Shown: in pieces, positions 48,409 through 56,227 of the stretch | Layout of the letters: each line of letters opens with the position of its first letter | Numbering within the stretch: the stretch's first letter is position 1 | Assembly: GCA_028753945.1 (NCBI GenBank) | Contig: JAPNXP010000014.1 | Span: forward strand, 5,146,001 to 5,210,000 | DNA: 64,000 bases | Direction of reading: 5' to 3' | From: Hexactinellida sp. DTS-2022 | Lineage: Eukaryota > Porifera > Hexactinellida | Program-made: the position numbers and the translations under genes | Notes under the pieces: model-generated | Databases searched by the model: none | What the model was told of the DNA's origin: nothing | The model's input: the letters and a program-made list of their open reading frames with translations, nothing else

Positions 48409-51357
48409 ATGGACAATTTCCTTCCGAAGGTTCACGGGTTTACAGGTTGGTTGAATGGACTGTTGGCAGGTAAGATGGAGGCGAGTAGTGTGTTGAATGC
48501 GCTTTTGGAAGGAAACACACTGCAAATGTTATTGGAGACTGTAACTGACGAGCCTCAGACTCGGATTCAGAGCTTGCAAGGGCTCACTGAAAATCAGAAG
48601 GTTATACGAATAGACTGGTTTGTCAGCAGTCTCAAGAAACAGAGTTTGATACCAAATGAATGCAAAGTTGATTCGAAACGATTTGTTAAAAAGTCTTCCG
48701 AAGTTGTGTTTGAGACTCTCTCCTATCTCGTTCTTTTCCACTTGATTTATATTCGCGATGTGCTTCCTAGATTCCTACAGCAGTCCAAGTTTCCGAGTCT
48801 TCTCAAGACCAGATTGAAATTCAGCAGTCGAGACGGGAAGAAAAGCACTTTCGATATCGATGCACTAGAAGAGCTCAGTCTGGAAATTATAAATCGTATT
48901 CTCCGCAATGATAGGTACACACAACGCTTGCAATTAACAGAGTTAAGCGGGCTAGCGGACAGCCGCGTGCTCTGTGCGATTATTAACACATTTGTTCCGG
49001 GGACTTTCACCGCAGAAGTTCTACTGAGCGACCGCTGGACTATTTCCCTCTGTCTAGAGTGTGCAACCAAAGCGCTTCGCACCAACTTCCTAATGGAAGT
49101 ACCTGATTTGTTGGCCGGAGACGAATGGGCGTTATCTAGCTTTGTTGCCGCGCTTTGTATCCAGGGAGTTAGGTACCGACAGCACTCGCTCGTAAGGGAG
49201 AGGGCCAGGAGATTGGAGTCTCTCATTAAGGAGAATCAGTCTCAGTTGGAGCTAATTCGAGAGGCTGATCCTATTCGAGCTGAGGCTCAACGGTTGAAAG
49301 CGAAAGGATTGGAGGAAAGCTTGCTGTTATACCAAAGAGAATTTCAGGAAATATCGACTGCCTTTGACTTACAGTTTTGTGAGGATTGGTACAAACACGT
49401 TATTGATGTGCAACAGATGGTGCGTTGTAAAATCCTGAAACAAATGGAGATTCGCTTTGATCAGATTGACTGTCCCTCTCCTATGACTATTAACGAGATG
49501 TGCGAAGAGTTCGCCATTAACCTAGGCCTGACCTGTAACATAGCTTTCTATCGGCCTGTGACTAAGGAAACCATTTGGCCTGATAGGAAGTTAGTTTTGT
49601 ATGAGCGAGAAAAAGGTCTGTACTATGACAACTTCACCGGGCAATTAACCTCTGAAGAGATTTACAAAATGCTTAATCTCCCTCCTGGTAAGCTAGTGGA
49701 GATAACGCAGAGCAAACACGAGAAGAAGTACAATATATTCGTCAGCAGTAGTTCCAGGAATAAGAAACTGCCAGCCAATGCCCCCCTCTTGTACCAAGTG
49801 TTCCCTGGCACTCGTTCTCAATGCGAGAAACTGCTACATAGGGCCAGCCGTATAGGAGAAATTATTATAGTTGAGAAATTGATTACATTTTTCAATAGCG
49901 AGTTCGCCTTTGTTAATTCAAAAGACAGCACTGGTAATACAGCGCTACACTACGCTAGTAGGAATAACAACATTGATATATGCGAGTTGCTGCTACAGAA
50001 TGGCGCTAACGTTAATATATGCAACTCTCTCCTGCAGTCTCCGTTCTACCTAGCACTAGACTCTATACAGAAAGAGGCAGGGCTCCTGCTGTTAGAATAT
50101 TGTGTTAATCCAGACCTTAAGGATCGTAACAACAAGTCTGCTATCGAGGTTGTACGCAACGCGGAGTTAAAACGTATAATGTTAGATAAGAGAGCTCAGT
50201 TAGCTAGAATACACAGGTTGTATTTGAATAGAGATACCACAGAGTTAGAGGCGTTAGTTAGGGACCACAAAACAGCCTTCATCTCACTGCGTTCTCGTGT
50301 GCACTCAGGCATGTCATTGCTGCATATTGCTGCGAAATATAACACCTCCGCGATAATACGTATCTACTCAGATTTGGGTGTTGACATAAATCTCGCGGAC
50401 GGCCAGGGGAGGTCTGCGTTGCATTACGTCACCAATAAGCAGACAGCTCAGCTGTTGCTGGAGTGTGGCGCTGATCCCAACGCGAGAGATTCTAAAGACA
50501 ATTCTGTGTTGCATTCCATCTGCTCCAGTTCGTATACCCCTGGAGATATCCAGGCGGCACAGGAATGTGTTAGTTTCCTACTCAAGTTAGAGGTGTCTAA
50601 TCTGTGTGCTAACTCAGAGGGACTGCTCCCAATACACGTGTGTACGATACATGGGAATAGCCAATTGATTGAGAGTCTCTTGTTCGGTGAACAAGGCCAG
50701 GAACTAGAAATAGCTGTCAGGGACAACACGTTGGATTTGGGGGCGAAGTCCCCTCTCTACTACGCAGTGATTAAGCAGAGGCTCTCCTGTGTAGATCCGC
50801 TACTGGACCACGGATTGGGATTGTACCCGGATGAAGCTGAAGACCTGTTATTCAGAGCCCTACGCCAGGAATACGTGTGTAAGGATATACTCCACACCAC
50901 TCAGTTCCTGCTGTCCCAGGGTGCCAGCACCCAGCATACCAGTCCGGAGAATGGGAATAACGCTCTACACCTGGCAGTGCAATTGGGACCCACCCCTGTA
51001 ATAGAGCTGTTGATAAATATGAGTGTTGATGTCAACCACTTGAATAGATTGGGCGAGACTCCACTATTCATCGCATGTCGCCTCGACAATGATTTCGCAG
51101 CGTCAAAGCTCCTAGACAACGCCTGCGACTACACAATTGCCAACAAACGAAAAAGGACCGCATTTGATTATATACGCAACCACGAGCAGTGGATCACGGG
51201 CGGGCTGTTTAAACATAAGCCAGACATTTCAGCTCGTCTGAGGGCACACAGTCTATTGTCGGCCAGAGACCTAGTTAGGAGCATCTCTAAGACAATCGAT
51301 AAAAGAGAGACTGTTCGTAAAGTGCATCTCATAGCCAGGTCAAAGAGTAAACATTAA
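48409..51357 (+). CDS. Large ankyrin-repeat protein with N-terminal CH-like helical region
   Basis: 982 residues, intronless. The first ~260 residues look like two divergent calponin-homology-like helical domains (FTGWLNGLL, NQKVIRIDWFVSSLKKQ; then SRVLCAIINTFVPGTF and LLAGDEWALSSFVAALCIQG). A helical/coiled-coil stretch follows (~265-345; RARRLESLIKENQSQLELI) and a region of unknown fold (~350-470). Ankyrin repeats run from ~495 to 960: DSTGNTALHYASRNNNIDIC, ELLLQNGANVN, GQGRSALHYVTNKQ, NGNNALHLAVQLG, LGETPLFIACRLDN. The C-terminus is basic. Ankyrin arrays are protein-binding scaffolds; CH domains bind actin or microtubules. A cytoskeletal scaffold is therefore plausible but inferred, and the CH assignment is tentative. 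No named family was recognised. Confidence 0.75.
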   Translation: MDNFLPKVHGFTGWLNGLLAGKMEASSVLNALLEGNTLQMLLETVTDEPQTRIQSLQGLTENQKVIRIDWFVSSLKKQSLIPNECKVDSKRFVKKSSEVVFETLSYLVLFHLIYIRDVLPRFLQQSKFPSLLKTRLKFSSRDGKKSTFDIDALEELSLEIINRILRNDRYTQRLQLTELSGLADSRVLCAIINTFVPGTFTAEVLLSDRWTISLCLECATKALRTNFLMEVPDLLAGDEWALSSFVAALCIQGVRYRQHSLVRERARRLESLIKENQSQLELIREADPIRAEAQRLKAKGLEESLLLYQREFQEISTAFDLQFCEDWYKHVIDVQQMVRCKILKQMEIRFDQIDCPSPMTINEMCEEFAINLGLTCNIAFYRPVTKETIWPDRKLVLYEREKGLYYDNFTGQLTSEEIYKMLNLPPGKLVEITQSKHEKKYNIFVSSSSRNKKLPANAPLLYQVFPGTRSQCEKLLHRASRIGEIIIVEKLITFFNSEFAFVNSKDSTGNTALHYASRNNNIDICELLLQNGANVNICNSLLQSPFYLALDSIQKEAGLLLLEYCVNPDLKDRNNKSAIEVVRNAELKRIMLDKRAQLARIHRLYLNRDTTELEALVRDHKTAFISLRSRVHSGMSLLHIAAKYNTSAIIRIYSDLGVDINLADGQGRSALHYVTNKQTAQLLLECGADPNARDSKDNSVLHSICSSSYTPGDIQAAQECVSFLLKLEVSNLCANSEGLLPIHVCTIHGNSQLIESLLFGEQGQELEIAVRDNTLDLGAKSPLYYAVIKQRLSCVDPLLDHGLGLYPDEAEDLLFRALRQEYVCKDILHTTQFLLSQGASTQHTSPENGNNALHLAVQLGPTPVIELLINMSVDVNHLNRLGETPLFIACRLDNDFAASKLLDNACDYTIANKRKRTAFDYIRNHEQWITGGLFKHKPDISARLRAHSLLSARDLVRSISKTIDKRETVRKVHLIARSKSKH

Positions 51358-52023
51358 ATGAACTGATATTATAATTTATCTAACAACTTATCGCTTTTAA
51401 TAACTACGCACCTATTTAATCAATTATTATTTCTATATTATTTACTATTAAATTATTTATCCAGATTAATACTGATGAGCGATGAATTCTTTTGTCCAAA
51501 TTTGAATGCAATTTATGTTATGGTAACACTCCCTAGACATCTCGATAACTGTTAATTAGCATAATCTAGCAGACAATATATTGTATTATAAGTCATCGTA
51601 TATTTCTGTAAGAAAGGTAATTAATTTAATCCAAAACAATTAGAATTACAATATTTATAGAATAAATTATTGAATAATTGTTGTTAATTTTAGTTAATTT
51701 AACTAAAATTATGCTCCAATACACGATGGCATTGCTCATCTGAGTTTATTTTGTCTAGACAAGAAATTCTTTTAGATAATGTTATTTTTAATTCAAAAAT
51801 TATCTTTGAATGTTCGTTTATGGAAACTCGCGAAATATTGTTTGTTAAACTGAATACAAACCGGCTTTTAGCAGATACCACACATTTCCTTGTATACAAT
51901 AAGGATGATAGAACAGATTATTCTATTGTCCATTGGTTATTGCATTGTTTGTTATAAAAGGCATGGATCTAATTCATTCAATCAATTACTAATATTCTAA
52001 TCGCGAAATATCTCAACATTACA
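51358..52023. other. Spacer CH-ankyrin gene to small basic orphan gene
   Basis: 666 bp, very AT-rich. Short frames at 51.7-51.96 kb on both strands look like chance. A good TATA box lies at 51953-51960. Confidence 0.45.
51953..51960 (+). promoter_or_regulatory. TATA box for the small basic orphan gene
   Basis: TATAAAAG 64 bp before the ATG at 52024, matching the form and spacing of the TATA boxes at 40.74 and 42.92 kb. Confidence 0.6.
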
Positions 52024-52930
52024 ATGGAACAATCCACGAAAATTCCTTCATCAACAAAGGTAACACAAAACCGTTTGAAGAAACACCCAAAAAAAACAGA
52101 ATATAAACCGAGTGTAACTAAATACTCAAATATTCTCGATTTTATCAAATCTTTTAAGCCCCTTAACGTAACTACTAACCTTCTAAACGTGCCAACCAAT
52201 AAATGCAAGCGAAACACTAACTATTCTCAGGAAATAATCAAGAACATGAAGGAGAAATTCGACTCGCTTCCTCCTGGCTATCTCAAGAAGAGGTAAGCGA
52301 AAAATAATATATAATAAATATTTACGAATTCGATTCTATGGATTAGGTTTTATTAATTGTTCTGTTTAGACGTATTGAGAAGCTGAACAGTCGCGGCAGA
52401 GAACAGCGCAAAAAGTATAGGAACCTACTTGATATATTTCGCGAGGATCAAGAGAATTGTCCTCCCTCACCACAAGACATAATTACCTACACAACAATAC
52501 AGGAGAATGTATTGTGTTATCCACAGACTACAAATATAGATTATTCTTATCAGAACACGCAAACTCTTTTTGCTCCAAAAGTAACAGAGAATACTATTGA
52601 CAGTTTATTGGAAGAAGAATTGTATTACCAAGGTGAATACATTAACATCACTATGGATGAATTGTATTCAATAGCTAAAATACCGAATGAAGAAGCCAAT
52701 AATTGGGTTTGTAATCTTTGCGTTAAATTTGTTCATAATTGAATAGATCTCCGAAATTTATCAATTCATTTTCCATTTAGGATTTCTATACAAATCAATG
52801 GCCGTGTGATGAGGCTTACCAGCACTTTAATTCGACTCAGATTTGCACAGCTAACTACAGCTCTACGCCTTCATTATTCTACTCAGACACAAGTGTATTT
52901 CCCACCTACGATACCGCACTGCCGCTATGA
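52024..52930 (+). CDS. Unrecognised small protein with basic helical core, 2-3 exons
   Basis: Exon 1 (52024-52292) ends at a strong donor (AG/GTAAGC) and joins exon 2 from 52370. If exon 2 reads on, the protein stops at 52742 (213 residues). A phase-compatible donor at 52707 (GTTTGT, weak) and acceptor at 52780 (TTCCATTTAG) open a third exon 52781-52930 whose Tyr/Ser/Thr-rich frame (SSTPSLFYSDTSVFPTYDTA) looks coding, giving 251 residues. The N-terminus is Lys/Thr-rich. The conserved-looking core (~68-125) is basic and helical: EIIKNMKEKFDSLPPGYLKK and RIEKLNSRGREQRKKYRNLL. A DNA-binding regulator is imaginable from the basic helix plus the Tyr/Ser-rich tail, but no domain was recognised. Confidence 0.6.
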
Positions 52931-53421
52931 TATGTAACATACCTCTGTCTATTGTGTAATATTATTATGAGATATATGTTCTATTTCAAATATGAGTTTA
53001 CTAATTATATTTAAAATAATTAAATTCGTTTAAAATACCTGCTTTACTACCTTAGGACTTGGTTATATCTTACCCCTAGGGAAACGAAATTAGGTGTATA
53101 TTATCCGACTATACGTGCTAGCACATACTGCTTTATATACTTGGGTAAAAACCATTATACTTACTAGTAAGTATACTAACCCAGGTACGTTAAAAGTAAC
53201 TTAAAACACAGTTTTCTTGCATATACAGGTAAACCTCCCAAAGCGGCACCCATCGGGAGAATGATTTTGTGCCGCTTCTCGGAGGTTGCCGCTTTGGGAG
53301 GTTGCTCGTAAGGTAAAACTCCCAAAGCGGCACCCATCGGGAGAATGATTTTGTGCCGCTTCTCGGAGGTTGCCGCTACTCGGAGGTGCCGCTTTGGGAG
53401 GTTTTACTGTACATACTTAGA
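52931..53421. other. Spacer with tandem MITE before the VPS4-like gene
   Basis: Contains the element at 53226-53409 directly before the start codon. The left part is AT-rich with a gtatac/tacttac palindromic area near 53150-53180. Confidence 0.5.
53226..53409. mobile_element. GC-rich MITE with internal tandem duplication, abutting the VPS4-like start
   Basis: Starts caggtaaacctcccaaagcg and ends gccgctttgggaggttttac plus tg, with TA outside both ends. Inside, the unit aaagcggcacccatcgggag...ttctcggaggttgccgc occurs twice in tandem with a truncated third end. It ends 12 bp before the ATG at 53422, so it forms the promoter or 5' UTR as seen in this assembly. Confidence 0.75.
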
Positions 53422-54798
53422 ATGATAGAGGAAAGTGAGCTATTAACCACACAGTCAGATAGCATGGTATCCCAACCACTTACTTTATCTGAAACCGACT
53501 CCCAATATGACGCCCCAATAGTTAACGACCGCACTAATATAAGTGCAGTATACCTCACTGCAGTCGACTATATAGAAATGGCATCGAATGAGTGCTTGAA
53601 AACTGACCGTATAAATATCAACCACATCCTCTCTAGCTCTATGAGCTGTGCCAATTCGCTGGTAACTCTAATTCCGCACGAAGAGAACCCCACGCGAAGA
53701 CAGGCTCTGCAACAGATATCCGTTATCTTAGAGAGCCACATAGCAGTGCTGCTGAAGCAGAGGAATAGGATGCAGGGGGGGTCTCCGGATAATGAAACGA
53801 TTCCTGCGAATACTAAGACTGATAAAAGCTGTGTTATAACTGATAAATATGCTTTGTCTATAGAGTCTACTGTTCTCCCATTCGATAGCAATCTCACATT
53901 CAAGCAGATCACTGGATATGCAAAGGCAAAGTCTATTCTAAAAGAGAGTTTGATATTCCCTAAGCTATTTCAGGGCATCTTCCCATTTAAGAACCAGAAT
54001 ATTTTGCTATACGGTCCCCCTGGCACTGGAAAAACGCAGCTCGCCCAGGCGTTGGCTAACGAATTCAAAGCGAAATGCTACTCAATATCTAGTGCAGATA
54101 TCCTGTCTAGTTGGGTTGGCGAGAGCGAGAAGTTCATAAAGAGTCTCCTGCGAATCGCTTCCAGTCAGGAAGACTACTCTCTTATTCTGTTTGACGAGAT
54201 CGATAGTCTGTGCCGACAGAGACAGTCTAACGAGGAGGAGTACACGCGTAGGATTAAAACTGAGTTAATGCAGCAAATGGAGAAGGGCGCTCGCGCCAAC
54301 TGCAAGCTCTCTATTATTGGGATAACTAACTGCCCGTGGGACCTTGATAAGGCGTTTCTACGTAGATTCAATAAGCGTATTTATATACAGCCTCCTGATA
54401 GGGAGACTAAGCAGCAACTTCTCATTGACTCGCTAGCTGGTGTAGAGCACGGGTTAACTTATTCAGATTTTGAGAGATTGTCTGGGAAACTCGATTTCTT
54501 TTCTTGTTCCGATATATGTGCGCTGTGCTGCGAAGCAATGCTGGGTCCTTTTAGAGAGCTGCAGAACTCAGATTATTGGGAGTGGAGTGAAAAGGAGGGC
54601 AAATGGAAGCCAGTTCCTGTCCCTACTAGCTCTTCTGTTAAAATGTCGTTTGTTGATATCAAAGCTGAAGAGGTTTGTCCGCGGAAATTAGCACTTAGTG
54701 ATGTTGTTAATGCTATGGAGGAAATCCATGGTACGGTTTGCCATGAGGACGTAAGGCGTTTCGAGGAATTTACCAAACTATTTGGTGTCAGCGCTTGA
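53422..54798 (+). CDS. VPS4-like AAA ATPase
   Basis: VPS4 disassembles ESCRT-III filaments during endosomal sorting and membrane scission. 458 residues from the ATG at 53422; the frame runs back into the upstream transposon but without an ATG. An MIT-like three-helix segment may lie at ~45-120 (AVDYIEMASNECL, SVILESHIAVLLKQR). The AAA core has Walker A GPPGTGKTQ, SSWVGESEKFIKSLL, Walker B LILFDEIDSLC, TRRIKTELMQQMEK, GITNCPWDLDKAFLRRFNKR with both arginine fingers, and a C-terminal VPS4-type extension (FVDIKAEEV to FTKLFG). Sequence is divergent from canonical VPS4 (for example ITNCPWDLDKAF rather than ATNIPWVLDSAI), so it may be a paralogue. Katanin and fidgetin are less likely because of the beta-domain-like insert before the last helices. 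Confidence 0.82.
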   Translation: MIEESELLTTQSDSMVSQPLTLSETDSQYDAPIVNDRTNISAVYLTAVDYIEMASNECLKTDRININHILSSSMSCANSLVTLIPHEENPTRRQALQQISVILESHIAVLLKQRNRMQGGSPDNETIPANTKTDKSCVITDKYALSIESTVLPFDSNLTFKQITGYAKAKSILKESLIFPKLFQGIFPFKNQNILLYGPPGTGKTQLAQALANEFKAKCYSISSADILSSWVGESEKFIKSLLRIASSQEDYSLILFDEIDSLCRQRQSNEEEYTRRIKTELMQQMEKGARANCKLSIIGITNCPWDLDKAFLRRFNKRIYIQPPDRETKQQLLIDSLAGVEHGLTYSDFERLSGKLDFFSCSDICALCCEAMLGPFRELQNSDYWEWSEKEGKWKPVPVPTSSSVKMSFVDIKAEEVCPRKLALSDVVNAMEEIHGTVCHEDVRRFEEFTKLFGVSA

Positions 54799-54887
54799 AA
54801 TACGAACTTTTGAATTGCTGTATTTATCCATCTGAGATTTGTGTACAAATATCGAGAATATCACTATGCTTTATTCGTTAGTTAACA

Positions 54888-55042
54888 GGCCATTCAAACG
54901 TTACGTTACGAAAAATTCCAGGAAAATTAGACAACCCCTATGTCACGCTTTTCGACCACTTTGTGTTACAAAAAGGGTGTTGTGTCACACATTGGTTGAC
55001 CCCCCCCCCCCTTAAAGAGTTACGTAACGTTTGAACGTCCCC
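54888..55042. mobile_element. MITE with TTCAAACGTTACGTAA-type ends, copy 3 (complete)
   Basis: Left end ggccattcaaacgttacgtt and right end gttacgtaacgtttgaacgt plus cccc are inverted repeats. The interior contains aaattagacaacccctatgt and a run of 12-13 C near 55000. Best preserved of the three copies; located 51 bp before the PSMA6 start codon. Confidence 0.72.
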
Positions 55043-55093
55043 TAAAGAGAATCGCTCTAATTACATGCGCTAATCCATGGTTAGTTAGGTAGC

Positions 55094-56051
55094 ATGTCAC
55101 GTAGCGGCGGAGCAGGGTTCGACCACCTGATCACAATATTCTCCCCAGAGGGCAGGCTCTACCAAGTGGAGTATGCTTTCAAAGCCATCAATCTAGGCGG
55201 AATGACAGCTGTCGCTATTCGCGGCAAAGACTGCGCGGTTGTAGCCACCCAGAAGAAGGTGCCGGACAAACTGCTAGATGCTTCCACCCTGACACATCTG
55301 TATAAGATAACAGAGAATGTGGGGTGTGTCATGACTGGGATTATCCCGGACAGTCGGTACCAGGTGCGCAGGGCTCGCATGGAGGCGGCGGAGTTTCGGT
55401 ACAAATACAATTATGAGATCCCAGTGGATGTCCTATGCAAACGGCTAGCTGACATCGCACAAGTAAGTATACACTTTATAATCAAATAATAGGAACCTTA
55501 GGGTGCCACCATAAGTTGCTCTTGTTAATATTTGCTTTGAAATTTATTGTGAATACTTAGAATAGCTAATGAACCCAAAAATGCCATAAGAACGAATTGG
55601 TGGATAATTCATGATATTGAGATTTCCCTAAGATAAGAGGGTAAGTTAAGCACTACTATGCTGTCTGTAGATATACACTCAGAACGCTGAGATGCGGCCG
55701 CTGGGCTGCTGCATGATCCTACTGGGAATAGACCCGGAGAAGGGCCCTCTCGTCTACAAGACAGACCCGGCCGGGTACTACTGCGGATACAAAGCTATTT
55801 CCGCAGGCGTTAAGCAGACAGAAGCTAACAACTATCTGGAGAAGAAAGTTAAGAAGCGTCCCGATTCAGACTGGAGTGTTCACGAGGCGATTGAGCTCGC
55901 GCTTAACTGTCTGCTGACAGTTCTATCCGTGGATATTAAGGCTAGAGAGGTGGAGGTGGGGATTGTGACCGCGGATAACACAGCATTCAGGACGCTTAGT
56001 GAGGAAGATATAGAGCATCACCTCTCGGTCATTGCTGATAAGGACTCTTAG
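55094..56051 (+). CDS. PSMA6: 20S proteasome subunit alpha type 6, 2 exons
   Basis: Alpha1 subunit of the 20S proteasome outer ring. Exons 55094-55462 and 55671-56051, phase 0, giving 249 residues (human 246). The start matches PSMA6: [24 protein letters not shown] with the proteasome alpha signature. Further: [52 protein letters not shown], then in exon 2 [39 protein letters not shown] and the C-terminal [15 protein letters not shown]. No transposon was seen in its 208-bp intron. A MITE lies just upstream. Confidence 0.96.
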
Positions 56052-56227
56052 TAGCTTGTGTTGCGATTAGCAATAATTATAGTGTGGTGCGTCTGTTGGT
56101 TAGTTATTGAAGACAATTCTTGTAATAAATATATACAAAGCCAAATTGTATGGCACTATATAACGTTTGATAGGATATTTGCTTTAAAATTTCAGTTTAT
56201 TTTCTATAGCGTATCTCTAGTAGATTT

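Noticed and set aside
51699-51957. Small overlapping frames on both strands before the basic orphan gene
   Set aside because: Both strands open simultaneously in AT-rich DNA; no family resemblance.
54990-55012. Poly-C run as a telomeric or recombination signal
   Set aside because: It lies inside a MITE copy and is a simple homopolymer, likely replication slippage or a sequencing artefact.
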